Positions 37,073 through 46,504 of a stretch of DNA of 64,000 nt are shown here, in pieces (position 1 is the first letter of the stretch; the number at the start of each line of letters is the position of its first letter). Both the position numbers and the translations under genes were made by a program. Under the pieces are notes generated by a model. That model did not search any database, was not told the DNA's origin, and saw only the letters and a program-made list of their open reading frames with translations. This DNA comes from Pseudomonadota bacterium (GTDB lineage: Bacteria > Pseudomonadota > Alphaproteobacteria > Rhizobiales > Rhizobiaceae). Where the stretch lies: the NCBI GenBank assembly GCA_023390055.1, contig JAEWDP010000082.1:25663-89662 (forward strand), read 5' to 3'.

Positions 37073-37115
37073 GAAGTTGCAGCCGTCCGGTTTACCGGTC
37101 GACTGCAAGGACTTC
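37073..37115 (-). promoter_or_regulatory. intercistronic stem-loop between choX and choW
   Basis: About 18 bp after the choX stop (minus strand) lies a symmetric hairpin. The outer stem TTGCAG/CTGCAA flanks a 4-nt internal loop and an inner CCGG-TTTA-CCGG stem, with further GAAG/CTTC pairing outside. No U-run follows on the minus strand. It probably stabilises the choX message or damps read-through into choW and choV. Confidence 0.6.
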
Positions 37116-37132
37116 AATTTACCGGGCCCGGA

Positions 37133-38149
37133 TTACAAGCTCGCCTCAACCTTTTCAGCGATATCGGCTGGAACCCAGCTCTTCCAGACGTCACCTTTGG
37201 TCTTCAAGAAGTTCATGGCTGTTGTTTCGGCGTCAGCCTTGTTCTCGTCGCCATAAACCAGCAGCTCCGAGATTTCTGCGTTGGTAAGCCCGACCTTCGA
37301 AAAATACTCGGCGATTGCCGGAGCCTCCTCCTTGACCCAGGTTGCAGCACCGATGATTGCAGGCGACGAAGGATATGCAGTTATGCCAGGTGGCTGATCA
37401 CAATCGGAGTTGGTGTTGCAGGCATAAACTTCAGGCTTGGCTTCACCAAGATCGATCTGTACTGCATCATACTTTCCGAGAAGGGCGGTTGGCCCCCAAT
37501 AGTAGAACAGAATAGGCTCCTCGCGGATAAACGCGCGGGCGATTGAGGCGCTGAGAGCTCCTCCAGATCCTGCCGAAAAAAGGTTCCAGGTGTCTTCCAT
37601 CTCGAAGGCTGCAAACAGAGCAGTTGTCGAAAGCTCGCATGCCCAGCCCGGAGGGCAGGAATAGAGACGTCCTTGAGTGGAGTCTTCAGGATCAGGAAAA
37701 AGATCGGGGCGTGCGATCACGTCCTGCGCCGTCTTCAGTTCAGGATTTGCTTCCTGCACATAGCGTGGAATAAACCAGCCTTCGACTGTGCCGTCAGTGA
37801 TGGCCGGACCAAGGTCGGCCACCTTTCCTTCCTGCAGACCTTCTTCCCAGGAATCCTTAATGACGCTTGTCCATAATTCCGGAGCAATCGCAGGCTTGCC
37901 CCGCGACAGCATCGATGCCGATGTCGGAACAGTGTCGCCTGTTACAATCTCAACGTTGCAGTCATAGCCCTTTTCAAGGATCTGAGCGTGAATGTGAGCA
38001 AGTGCCGCCGCAGATGGCCACGTCATTTCAGCGATGTCGATCGTTCGGTCAGTTCCGCAAGCCGTCTCCTGTGCTTGGGCTGGTTGCGACAACAGTGCAG
38101 CGATAGCCATCGTTGCACCTACGGCCACGTCTTTTGTGCTGATTTTCAT
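37133..38149 (-). CDS. choX: choline/betaine-type periplasmic binding protein
   Basis: A 338-residue binding protein of the ChoX/ProX (OpuAC) family with a Sec signal peptide (VAVGATMAIAALLSQPAQA, cleavage near AQAQE). The mature start TIDIAEMTWPSAAALAHIHA and the segment GKPAIAPELWT are characteristic of quaternary-amine binding proteins; several aromatic residues (W97-like ELWT, WGPTALLGKY) could form the cation box. GAGGGG precedes the ATG. It is first in the choXWV operon. Choline is the likely ligand by similarity to rhizobial ChoX; glycine betaine is the alternative. Confidence 0.82.
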   Translation of the reverse strand: MKISTKDVAVGATMAIAALLSQPAQAQETACGTDRTIDIAEMTWPSAAALAHIHAQILEKGYDCNVEIVTGDTVPTSASMLSRGKPAIAPELWTSVIKDSWEEGLQEGKVADLGPAITDGTVEGWFIPRYVQEANPELKTAQDVIARPDLFPDPEDSTQGRLYSCPPGWACELSTTALFAAFEMEDTWNLFSAGSGGALSASIARAFIREEPILFYYWGPTALLGKYDAVQIDLGEAKPEVYACNTNSDCDQPPGITAYPSSPAIIGAATWVKEEAPAIAEYFSKVGLTNAEISELLVYGDENKADAETTAMNFLKTKGDVWKSWVPADIAEKVEASL

Positions 38150-38750
38150 TAGTGGCAGATTCCCCTCATTTTTCAGTAATATTTGTGCTCCTAGCGGCTC
38201 ACCGGTAGATGGTCAACCGTTTGATGTCTAATTGATTAAATAGACACTTTAGGATTCGATAGGTTATCTCTGTCGATCGAATGATAATCATGTTTTAGTT
38301 TCAGAGTGTTATGTAGATGATATTATCAATGTAACGATTGCATGTTCGGCTATTCGATCATGCGGTAAAATGAAGTTTGGATCTATTGTTACTTGCGAAA
38401 ATAGCATTATTGCATTCCCCTGATCAGGGATCGACCTGCGCGATTACTCGGTGAGGGTGATTGGCCGAGGGCAGTCGGTGAGGGGTGAGGTTGCCGGCGC
38501 GAAACGCACATTTGAAACATGACGGTGGCCCGGCGAATTTTGTGGCTTCATGATTGATTGCGTGGCCGACACGGGCTCGCAACACTTATGGTTTTTCCAC
38601 ACAGAATTACCCGGTGCATGGCCAACAATTCTTCAGGGATACGCTCTCCAACAAGAAAATTGCTGATCCGCGGTTCAATTTTACAGCTCTTTCGGGTTAC
38701 ACAGAGTTGGACGTGCGTGCCACAACCGGTGTCGGGAGATAATTGCGTTA
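38150..38750. other. divergent intergenic region, choX / mscS-like
   Basis: A 601-bp region between two divergent genes. From 38220 to 38420 it is conspicuously AT-rich and should hold the choX promoter. A direct repeat TCGGTGAGGG occurs at 38448-38457 and 38475-38484. A TTG-started frame at 38554-38742 could encode 62 residues but has no motif I recognise and no good ribosome-binding site. Confidence 0.4.
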
Positions 38751-39995
38751 ATGATAGAGAAAATCGGGATTTTTCTGGTCGCTTATCCTTGGATCAAAAC
38801 GCTATTATCACTTTGCCTTTTGGTTATTACCGCTCTCTTTGCAAACTTCGTTGTGAAGAAGATCCTTCTGCGGTTCCTCGATCGCTTCTTTGAATTGACA
38901 ACTTTCGGCCGTGATGAAGAAGTTCGTCGCCACGGCGTCATCAAACGGCTTGCGAATATAATGCCAGCCTTGGTTCTGTCACTGGGTATCAAAGCGGTTC
39001 CCAATTTGCCGGATGCCGTCGTAATCGTCATACGCAATGTTGCAAACGCGTTTATTATTCTGACACTTGCACTTGCGCTTGCGGCTGCCTTGAACGTTGT
39101 AGATACGATTTACCATCGGCGACCGGAAGCGAAGCTGAAGCCGATCAGGGGCTACATACAGATCTTCAAGATCATCATCTATGCGATTGCTCTCATATTG
39201 ATGATTGCGACCTTGATTGATCGCTCACCGTTGATCCTGCTATCCGGCTTAGGTGCCATGGCAGCAGTTCTTATCCTGGTGTTCCAGGATACCCTTCTGT
39301 CGCTGGTCGCTGGCATCCAAATCTCTTCGACCGATATGGTGCGGGTGGGTGATTGGATCGAAATGCCTGCATTGAACGCCGATGGAGATGTGATCGAAAT
39401 TGCCCTGCACACCGTGCGTGTGCAGAACTGGGATAAGACTATAACAACTGTGCCTATCCGTAAGTTGGTTACGGAATCATTCAAGAATTGGCGCGGTATG
39501 CAGGAAACGGGAGGTCGCCGTATCAAGCGATCGATCAATCTCGATCAAAACAGCATTCGATTTTTGAAGCCCGAGGAGATAGACAGCCTCAGTCGTTTCC
39601 ACCATTTGCATAACTATCTGGATCGCAAGAGAGAGGAACTGGCGGAATGGAATGAAAGGCTCGGCGATCTTGGGAAAGTTAGCGCAAATACACGGCGCAT
39701 CACCAATGTTGGCACATTTCGCGCTTATGTAATGGCCTATCTACGCGCGCATCCGAAAATCAGGCAGGACATGACACTTCTCGTGAGGCAATTGCAGCCC
39801 GGTCCCGAAGGGTTACCCCTCGAAATCTACTGTTTTACAGATACAATTTTCTGGGCGGAGTACGAGACCATCCAGTCAGATCTTTTCGATCATCTCTTTG
39901 CCTTGCTGCCCGAGTTTGATCTGGCAGTATTCCAGAACCCAACCGGATCCGATTTCTCGCACTGGGCTCCCGAACCACGTGAGCGCAATCACTGA
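38751..39995 (+). CDS. MscS-family mechanosensitive channel (YbdG/MscM-like)
   Basis: A 414-residue membrane protein. About five N-terminal helices lead into the pore helix and beta-domain typical of MscS: SGLGAMAAVLILVFQDTLLS, then LVAGIQISSTDMVRVGDWIE. The extended soluble C-terminus (KTITTVPIRKLVTESFKNWR, then PLEIYCFTDTIFWAEYE) is the pattern of the YbdG group rather than of compact MscS. It protects against hypo-osmotic shock by releasing solutes, which fits its position next to a compatible-solute importer. The start is ATG 38751, with a weak ribosome-binding site. Confidence 0.88.
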   Translation: MIEKIGIFLVAYPWIKTLLSLCLLVITALFANFVVKKILLRFLDRFFELTTFGRDEEVRRHGVIKRLANIMPALVLSLGIKAVPNLPDAVVIVIRNVANAFIILTLALALAAALNVVDTIYHRRPEAKLKPIRGYIQIFKIIIYAIALILMIATLIDRSPLILLSGLGAMAAVLILVFQDTLLSLVAGIQISSTDMVRVGDWIEMPALNADGDVIEIALHTVRVQNWDKTITTVPIRKLVTESFKNWRGMQETGGRRIKRSINLDQNSIRFLKPEEIDSLSRFHHLHNYLDRKREELAEWNERLGDLGKVSANTRRITNVGTFRAYVMAYLRAHPKIRQDMTLLVRQLQPGPEGLPLEIYCFTDTIFWAEYETIQSDLFDHLFALLPEFDLAVFQNPTGSDFSHWAPEPRERNH

Positions 39996-40858
39996 AGCCG
40001 TCTCAGCTCGAGACAAGGTTCAACGAGGAAAGTCTTCGTTTGTGCGCTCCGTCCCAATTCTTCATTACGCTCATGAGGGGTCTGTTAAACAGATCGCGAT
40101 GCGCGCCCAGCCAATTGGAATCGTTTCGGAGGTGCAAGATTTAACACTATTCGCCAATACCGGAATTTGGCAGTCTACATTCACCTATAGGGATCACTAT
40201 TCGAACCCTTTGGACCCTGATGCCTCACCTGGTCCCCCCGGGTGGGGCCCTTTTCTTAGAAGCCGACGATCGAGCTGTTGCTGTCGGCCTTCTCTCAGGT
40301 GTCAAATGCGAGACTGTGGAACTCCAGGTGATGGCGATGTGGTCGCCCGGATAATGAACCGACGCTCAAATTCAAGTGTCTGAATTCCAGGATTGCTGTT
40401 TGAAGTTGATCCAGTTCGTGCAGTAGTATGGATACGGCAGGATCGGCGACTGGTAATGGCATCCCTTCAGGGAAGACCTTCTGCCTCGGAGTGTTGCACT
40501 GTTTCTCCAGACCGATACTGAAGTACAATGGATATTAATAATGGTGGTCTTTGCAGGCTCGGGTACAAGGCGACGGCGTCGACCGGGAAGCTGGGGATCT
40601 CGGCTCTTATGTCGGTCGCGTGTATGGGGCGACGTACGGGAAGGAATCGTTGCATCAGCTGCGTCGGCAAGATTTGCAAGGCTTAAGTCTGGACAAGCTG
40701 GTCGTTGTTTTTTCAGGAACGGCAAAGCAAAGTCGCAGTGCCTCGAACGGTAGCTAAAACAGAGGCTGGTGAATTGGCGGATAGAACAAGCGATGACGCG
40801 CAACTCGCGCACTTTGCAAAACTTGATGGCAAGTTCGTAATAGTCGCTTCCGGGATCG
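39996..40858. other. 863-bp stretch without a convincing gene
   Basis: This lies between the MscS-like gene and the end of the nucleoside operon. A GC-rich stem near 40233-40252 (GGTCCCC against GGGGCCC, one mismatch, then TTTTCTT) may be the MscS-gene terminator. A TTG-started frame at 40551-40757 (68 codons, segment LRRQDLQGLSLDKLVVVFSG) reads more like protein than the other frames but is not recognised and may be a gene remnant. No repeat or RNA gene is obvious. Confidence 0.4.
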
Positions 40859-41563
40859 TCAAACCCCTGCGTTCGTCTCCTCAGATGACACATGCCATAA
40901 TTCATCGGCGCCCTTGTTAAGCAGGGGACTGCTGAAGCAGCCTCGAACGATTTTTGACCATCCATGATAGGGATCGTCGTCATCATCTTGCCACCGGTTG
41001 GATTGCAGCATGGCCGCACCAATGACTGCGGGCCGAATGCCAATCGTCTGTAATAATTTCAGACCAGAGCGGATGGAGCGACCGCTGGATATGACGTCAT
41101 CAATGAGTGCTATACGGCGATTTTCCAGCAACGGAAGCATCCTGGGATCGACGTAGAGTCGCTTCATCTGGGCGGGTGTCGTGATAGATGATAGTGGAAC
41201 CGAAAGTGCCTCTTCGTACCAGAACTTGCGCGACGTTCCCAAAGGAATGTATCGGCTGTGTCCGAGCCTTTTTGCGACCTCCGCGGCCAGTGTCAGTCCA
41301 AGTGTTGGCAAGCCTATCACAAGGTCTGGCTCGAAGGTCGACAATTGCGCTGCAAGGTCGTCTGCGAGTGCGTCGAGTACTGCGAAACTTGCCTGATTTA
41401 TGATGAGGGATGCGAGAGCATGTTTGCCATCTGGGAGCGGGCGAACCGGCAAGAGAATTTGCCGACCGTCCGCCAACCGGGCTGGATAGAAGTGCTCGTG
41501 CCCACAACCGGTTTTGAATGTTCCGGGCGGATAGATATCTTGCCAGACGTGATGTGCTTTCAT
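40859..41563 (-). CDS. phosphoribosyltransferase-type protein
   Basis: A 234-residue type-I phosphoribosyltransferase. The PRPP-binding motif is RRIALIDDVISSGRSIRSG, preceded by the LVIGLPTLGLTLAAEVAKRL segment of the fold. ATG 41563 is preferred over ATG 41572 because AAGGA is then 8 nt upstream. It is the last gene of the leftward nucleoside operon, 12 bp after the M20 hydrolase, so it probably joins a released purine base or related ring to PRPP. The base specificity is not readable from sequence. Confidence 0.85.
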   Translation of the reverse strand: MKAHHVWQDIYPPGTFKTGCGHEHFYPARLADGRQILLPVRPLPDGKHALASLIINQASFAVLDALADDLAAQLSTFEPDLVIGLPTLGLTLAAEVAKRLGHSRYIPLGTSRKFWYEEALSVPLSSITTPAQMKRLYVDPRMLPLLENRRIALIDDVISSGRSIRSGLKLLQTIGIRPAVIGAAMLQSNRWQDDDDDPYHGWSKIVRGCFSSPLLNKGADELWHVSSEETNAGV

Positions 41564-41575
41564 CGCGACCATCCT

Positions 41576-42742
41576 TCAACCCGCTGCCAGTTCACGTTCT
41601 ACAAGTCTGGTCCAGAAACGAACGCCTGAACTGATTGCCGCATCATTGAAGTCATATGCGGTATTGTGATGAAGTGCCCCGTCTACTGCTGGCCCGTTAC
41701 CAAGCCAGACATAACACCCAGGAGCGTTTTGTGCGAAGTATGAGAAATCGTCGCCCGCTGTCGATGGCGGAAAACTTGTACGGACCCTGTCCCCGAAGAC
41801 ATCGTGAGCGGCTGCGCGCGCCCGCGCGGTGGCGTCAGGGTGATTTATAACGGGCGGAATACGCCGAATGTAATGGTAGTCGGCTGAAATCGCGAACATC
41901 TTGGCAGTGCCCTCGGCAAGGCGGCCGATTTCTTCTTCCAGTTGATCGCGAACCTCTGCGCTATAGGCGCGTGCGGTACCGCCGATTTCAACCATGTCTG
42001 GAATGACATTGAGTGCATTCGGATCACCTGCGCGTACCGAGCAGGCACTGACGACAGCTGGCTGCAGCGGATCAATCACACGGCCAACAATCGATTGGAT
42101 CGAAGCTAGAAAAGTAGCCATCGCTGTTATTGGATCGCGTCCAAGATGTGGTTTTGCGCCATGTGTACCGGTGCCGCGAAATGTCACCTGCCAGCTATCG
42201 GACGAAGCAAGTTGTGGCCCTTCCACAACTGCGATTTCGTCAGGGTCGAGGCCTGGCATATTGTGTAGCCCATAAACCGCATCGCAAGGAAAGCGAGAGA
42301 ATAGTCCCTCTTCGACCATGCGGCGTGCTCCGCCGCGTCCTTCTTCCGCCGGCTGGAAAATGAAATGCACCGTGCCGGAGAAGTTGCGGCTCTTCGCCAG
42401 TGCACGTGCTGCGCCAAGTAGCATTGTCGTGTGGCCGTCATGGCCGCATGCGTGCATCTTTCCAGGTATCGTTGACATGTAGGCGCGCTTGGCCGTTTCT
42501 GGCATTGCAAGTGCATCCATATCGGCACGCAGTCCGATCGTGCGATTGCCGGTGCCTATCTTCAGTGTGCCAACCACGCCCGTCCCGCCCAGACCGCGAT
42601 CTACGGCGATCCCGGCTTCGTCGAGAATCTTGGCAACGATACCGCTGGTGCGCACCTCTTCGAACCCGAGTTCCGGATTTGCGTGAAGATCGTGGCGAAG
42701 GGCTGTAAGAAAGGAATTGTCCGCCGTTATGGGATCAGTCAT
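41576..42742 (-). CDS. M20-family amidohydrolase
   Basis: A 388-residue member of the hippurate hydrolase/N-acyl-L-amino-acid amidohydrolase (M20D) group. Metal-binding motifs are MHACGHDGHTTMLLGAARAL, FIFQPAEEGRGGARRMVEEG and YGLHNMPGL. The C-terminal FPPSTAGDDFSYFAQNAPG is typical. It hydrolyses acyl-amide bonds in the cytoplasm. It lies between adenine deaminase and the phosphoribosyltransferase in a nucleoside operon, an unusual place that suggests an N-acylated nucleobase or a conjugated side chain as substrate (inference). Confidence 0.92.
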   Translation of the reverse strand: MTDPITADNSFLTALRHDLHANPELGFEEVRTSGIVAKILDEAGIAVDRGLGGTGVVGTLKIGTGNRTIGLRADMDALAMPETAKRAYMSTIPGKMHACGHDGHTTMLLGAARALAKSRNFSGTVHFIFQPAEEGRGGARRMVEEGLFSRFPCDAVYGLHNMPGLDPDEIAVVEGPQLASSDSWQVTFRGTGTHGAKPHLGRDPITAMATFLASIQSIVGRVIDPLQPAVVSACSVRAGDPNALNVIPDMVEIGGTARAYSAEVRDQLEEEIGRLAEGTAKMFAISADYHYIRRIPPVINHPDATARARAAAHDVFGDRVRTSFPPSTAGDDFSYFAQNAPGCYVWLGNGPAVDGALHHNTAYDFNDAAISSGVRFWTRLVERELAAG

Positions 42743-42761
42743 CTCTCATCCACTTGGGTTT

Positions 42762-44552
42762 TCAGGTGATAGTCTCTAGGACGGGTGAAACAAGGACAAT
42801 GCCAGTTGTAACATCGGCAATGCCCTGGTCTGTCTGATGTGGTCCGGAATTGCATGCGAGTGTGGCACCAAAGCAGGCTTTGAAGATCAGGTAGGGCGGT
42901 TTCCATTCAACGATGGAGTCCATGGCCGTGCGAACCTTGGTGAACCTATCTGCGATCTCGTCGAGGCCGGCTCCAGAGACCAGCCCGCAGATTGGCAGAG
43001 GCAGATTGGCAAGCAGCTTGCCATGGGCCGCCACGGCCATTCCCCCACCGGTGGCGATTACCGCGTTGGCCGCAACAGCCATGTCTTCGGGGTTGCCTCC
43101 GAAAATGGTGAGGTTGTGACTGTCATGAGCGACAGTGGTGGCAAAAGCTCCACGCCAGGCTCCCCAGTGCCGCAGGAAGCCGACGCGTGGATGGGGATCG
43201 CAACAGCCGTGTCGATGTACGACTGTGATTAAAGTTGATCCCTCCGGTGGAACGATGAACCCATCCGAAATGTCTGTTTCAGCCTGGCCCCATTCGGTAA
43301 ACCGCGGTTTGTCGATCGTTGCGACACGGACCCTTCGCCCATTCGCCGGGATGCGGAAGTCATTGGGGGAAAGTGGTTGCAGCTGGACCGATGCCATGAG
43401 GCTACTTGTATCGGTCTCGGCTGTAGCCCTCACCATTGCCCCGGTTCGTGCAGTGATCTTGCCATTGGTAATGACGTGATTGGCCTTGAAATCGGTTAGA
43501 TCATCAAAGAGAACGATATCGGCACGGCGACCTGCTGCGATCAGTCCGAGGTCGTCACGTCCTAGACGGCGGGCGCCATTGAAAGTAGCTGCCTGCAGCG
43601 CCCATTCGGGCTTCATTCCGTACCGCACCAGGCGGCGCACAACGTCGTCCAGGCCGCCACTTTTGACGAGGTCATCTGGAAAGACATCGTCAGTGCAAAG
43701 CGTCACAGTTTGCGGGAGATGACCAAGCCCGTTCAGAACGTCCACGAACTCTGGCAGAAGGTGATCATGAGACCCGCGCATTTCAATTGAAAGTCCGGCG
43801 CGCAGCTTCTCCATCAGGTCGTTGCCGGAAGTCAACTCATGATCAGAGCCGACGCCGGCAGCCATGAAGGACTGAAGGTCTGGTCCCGTGAGGCCACGGG
43901 CGTGGCCACAGACAGGTTTCCCCGATGCTAGCCCGGCATTGACGATATCGGTCATGCGGGCTTCGCCGTTAATAACGTCGCGCATATTCATGACTTCGGC
44001 GACACCGCCAATGTTACTGCGTTCGAGAAGAGATGAAACTGCTCTCGCATCAAAATCGGCACCAGCGAGTTCCAATCCCGGTGCAGAAGGAACGCAGGAG
44101 GGCGCAAGAACGATGAATCGTAGTGGACTCTGGGAACTGGCGCGAACTGCAAAATCGACGCCTGCAACACCTTTCACATTGCCAAATTCGTGAGGATCCC
44201 AGACAACTGTCGTTATGCCGCGTGGAATGACGGCATCTGCATAGGTGGCAGGTGTCACCATCGAGCTTTCGACATGCATATGGCTGTCGATAAGGCCCGG
44301 AGTGACGAAACTGCCTTGGGCATCGAGGGTTTCGGTTGCATCCTGACGCGTGCCTGGCGGATGAACCGAAGCGATAAGCGGACCAATCACACCAATATCG
44401 GCTGGCCGGTATTCACCGGTTACCATGTCGACGAGGATGCCGTTGATGATGAGAAGATCGAACGGTACTGCACCTTTCGCAGCAGCGACAGCCTTACGTC
44501 GAAGTATCGGATCGGCGAGATCCAGCGGTTCGCGTGTTGATGCTTGGTTCAT
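42762..44552 (-). CDS. ade: adenine deaminase
   Basis: A 596-residue adenine deaminase (AdeC type), which converts adenine to hypoxanthine and ammonia with an Fe/Mn centre. ATG 44552 overlaps the nucleoside hydrolase stop as ATGA; a longer frame to 44570 is less likely. Hallmarks are TPGLIDSHMHVESSMVTP (H-x-H metal site) and VWDPHEFGNVKG, and the CTDDVFPDDL segment near residue 285. The C-terminal domain carries GGGMAVAAHGKLLANLPLPI. It acts right after nucleoside hydrolase in the likely pathway. Confidence 0.94.
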   Translation of the reverse strand: MNQASTREPLDLADPILRRKAVAAAKGAVPFDLLIINGILVDMVTGEYRPADIGVIGPLIASVHPPGTRQDATETLDAQGSFVTPGLIDSHMHVESSMVTPATYADAVIPRGITTVVWDPHEFGNVKGVAGVDFAVRASSQSPLRFIVLAPSCVPSAPGLELAGADFDARAVSSLLERSNIGGVAEVMNMRDVINGEARMTDIVNAGLASGKPVCGHARGLTGPDLQSFMAAGVGSDHELTSGNDLMEKLRAGLSIEMRGSHDHLLPEFVDVLNGLGHLPQTVTLCTDDVFPDDLVKSGGLDDVVRRLVRYGMKPEWALQAATFNGARRLGRDDLGLIAAGRRADIVLFDDLTDFKANHVITNGKITARTGAMVRATAETDTSSLMASVQLQPLSPNDFRIPANGRRVRVATIDKPRFTEWGQAETDISDGFIVPPEGSTLITVVHRHGCCDPHPRVGFLRHWGAWRGAFATTVAHDSHNLTIFGGNPEDMAVAANAVIATGGGMAVAAHGKLLANLPLPICGLVSGAGLDEIADRFTKVRTAMDSIVEWKPPYLIFKACFGATLACNSGPHQTDQGIADVTTGIVLVSPVLETIT

Positions 44553-45472
44553 TTTTGAGCTTCCCGACACAGTGCCGCCATGACGAGGTCCTTTATCGAG
44601 CCGCTGTCGCAGGTTGAAGCGATCTGAGCATTGAAGGATGCATGGGTGGCTCGGGTTTCAACAACTGTGCGCCCACGTGTGTGGCTGCCTGCGCACTCCA
44701 TTTCGATTGATGCCGCCGTAAAGGAGACGAGGTCGGGTCGTATGAAAGCCACGGCGGCGGCAGGATCGTAGAGCGCCATGGCTGACCGGCCGCGGGAGAC
44801 GGCGATGTCAATAAAACCGGCAAGCAAGTCGGCGATCAGTTGTGAATTCCTGCCGCTGGCACTCCGTATTGGTTCAACATCACTTGGCCGTGCAAGTATC
44901 GTTCGACAAAAGTCCAGCTCGACCATTCGAAGTGGCAGTCCGTGAGCAAGGACAATTGCAACGGCTTCGGGGTCTGCGAAGGCGTTGAACTCAGCAGAGG
45001 CTGTATGGTTGCCCCGTGTCAGCCCGCCCCCCATCCACGTAAGGTCGTCGATACGGCTGGCAAGATCGGGTCGTGCAAGAGCAAGAGCGGCAATATTTGT
45101 CAGCGGACCGAGTGCCAGAATGCGATGTGGCGAGGGTGTCTCTTCGATCCACCTGCACATGGCCAGGAAAGCATCCTCTTCAGGCAAGTCGACACTTACG
45201 GGAAGCTCACGTCCTACGCTCGGAATCCCGTTCGCCCCGAGGATCGCTTCCGCAGTTTCAAGCAGCCCGACCACGGAAGTTGAACGTCCAACATAAAACG
45301 GCATTGTCCAGCCGAAAGCACGCGAGGCTCCGGCGGCATTGCGCCGGACCTGATCCAGAGCGGTGTTGCCAAAAACGAGAGAGATACCGTCGATGCAAAT
45401 TCCAGCATTCCGCACGACGAGAATAGCCGCGATATCGTCAAAGCCCATATCGGTATCAATCCAAATGCTCAT
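44549..45472 (-). CDS. nucleoside hydrolase (IUNH family)
   Basis: A 307-residue inosine-uridine-preferring nucleoside hydrolase, which splits ribonucleosides into base and ribose. The N-terminal SIWIDTDMGFDDIAAIL contains the DTDxGxDD calcium-binding signature. TWMGGGLTRGNHTASAEFNA and the C-terminal LYDPAAAVAFIRPDL complete the family pattern. It lies between the ABC ATPase (6 bp gap) and adenine deaminase (overlap), so an imported nucleoside is probably cleaved here first. Purine versus pyrimidine preference is not certain. Confidence 0.93.
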   Translation of the reverse strand: MSIWIDTDMGFDDIAAILVVRNAGICIDGISLVFGNTALDQVRRNAAGASRAFGWTMPFYVGRSTSVVGLLETAEAILGANGIPSVGRELPVSVDLPEEDAFLAMCRWIEETPSPHRILALGPLTNIAALALARPDLASRIDDLTWMGGGLTRGNHTASAEFNAFADPEAVAIVLAHGLPLRMVELDFCRTILARPSDVEPIRSASGRNSQLIADLLAGFIDIAVSRGRSAMALYDPAAAVAFIRPDLVSFTAASIEMECAGSHTRGRTVVETRATHASFNAQIASTCDSGSIKDLVMAALCREAQK

Positions 45473-45478
45473 TTGAAG

Positions 45479-46504
45479 TCATCCAAACCGATTAAGGACT
45501 GCCGCGGCTTCGACGGGCAAATCAAACGCGACGGATGCCCCGATCTCATGGGCCGGAACCGATGCATCAGTCTCAGCCTTGACGCTTCCCATTGGCGTCT
45601 CCAGGAGGTATTCACGGGTACTTCCAGCAAAAGATACGCCACGTACAGTACCCGTGAACGTCCCTGATCCCAATGGAATGGAGCGCGGCCGCCAGGCAAG
45701 TCCTGCAGCATCAGGCGCACCGCCAGTGAGGGATGCTTCTCCATTCAGGGTGACAATCTTGCCGTCACGCACAGCAAAGATGTTCTCAAATCCGACAAAG
45801 TCGGCAACGAAGCTCGAGGCTGGATGGTTATAGATTTCTTCAGGAGTCCCGATCTGCTCGATTGCACCATCGCGCATGACAACGATTCGGTCGGCGAGTG
45901 CGAGCGCTTCGACCTGATCATGAGTGACGAATATCATTGTTACGCCACTTTCCTTTTGCACGCGTTGCAGCTCAGTACGCATTTCCAGGCGCAAACGTGC
46001 GTCAAGATTGGAAAGTGGTTCGTCGAGCATAAGGACCTTTGGCTCCATGACCATGGACCGTGCGAGAGCTACCCGCTGTTGTTGGCCGCCGGATAGCTCG
46101 GGTGTCTTGCGGCTGGCAAATTGTGAGAGCCCTACGGATTTCAAGGCCGTCGAGACTTTGGAATCCAGCGGTCCCCCGGAAAGCCCTTTTAGTTTCAATC
46201 CAAAGGCGACGTTCTCAAAAACGGTAAGATGCGGGAAGAGGGCGTAGGACTGAAAAACCAGTCCAACTTCGCGCCGGTTTGCAGGCGTCCGGGTGATCTC
46301 CTTGCTATCGAGAAAGATGCGTCCCGATCTTACGGGCATCAGTCCGGCAATTGACCGCATCGTGGTGGTCTTGCCACAGCCAGACGGACCGAGAAGGGCA
46401 AGAAGTTCACCTCTGTGGACCTGTAGGTCGAGATCTTGAACCGCAGTCGTCTTGCCGTAAGCCAGCGTGATTTTTTCAAGGGTGAGGAACGAAGCGTCAG
46501 ACAT
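45479..46504 (-). CDS. ABC transporter ATP-binding protein (PotA/FbpC-like)
   Basis: A 341-residue ATPase of the spermidine/putrescine/iron type with Walker A GPSGCGKTT, signature LSGGQQQRV, Walker B VLMLDEPLSNLDA and FVTHDQVEALALAD. The C-terminal TOBE-type domain runs from about residue 260. ATG 46504 is chosen because it overlaps the permease stop by 8 bp; the open frame continues to 46549 without a good site. The context suggests that the system imports a nucleoside or nucleobase rather than a polyamine. Confidence 0.9.
   Translation of the reverse strand: MSDASFLTLEKITLAYGKTTAVQDLDLQVHRGELLALLGPSGCGKTTTMRSIAGLMPVRSGRIFLDSKEITRTPANRREVGLVFQSYALFPHLTVFENVAFGLKLKGLSGGPLDSKVSTALKSVGLSQFASRKTPELSGGQQQRVALARSMVMEPKVLMLDEPLSNLDARLRLEMRTELQRVQKESGVTMIFVTHDQVEALALADRIVVMRDGAIEQIGTPEEIYNHPASSFVADFVGFENIFAVRDGKIVTLNGEASLTGGAPDAAGLAWRPRSIPLGSGTFTGTVRGVSFAGSTREYLLETPMGSVKAETDASVPAHEIGASVAFDLPVEAAAVLNRFG

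Noticed and set aside
38554..38742. A 62-codon frame upstream of the MscS-like gene
   Set aside because: It starts at TTG without a ribosome-binding site and matches no family I know; kept only as a note in the intergenic entry.
40180..40260. Possible tRNA or T-arm-like sequence (minus strand GGGTTCGAATAG)
   Set aside because: No acceptor, D or anticodon stems could be folded around it.
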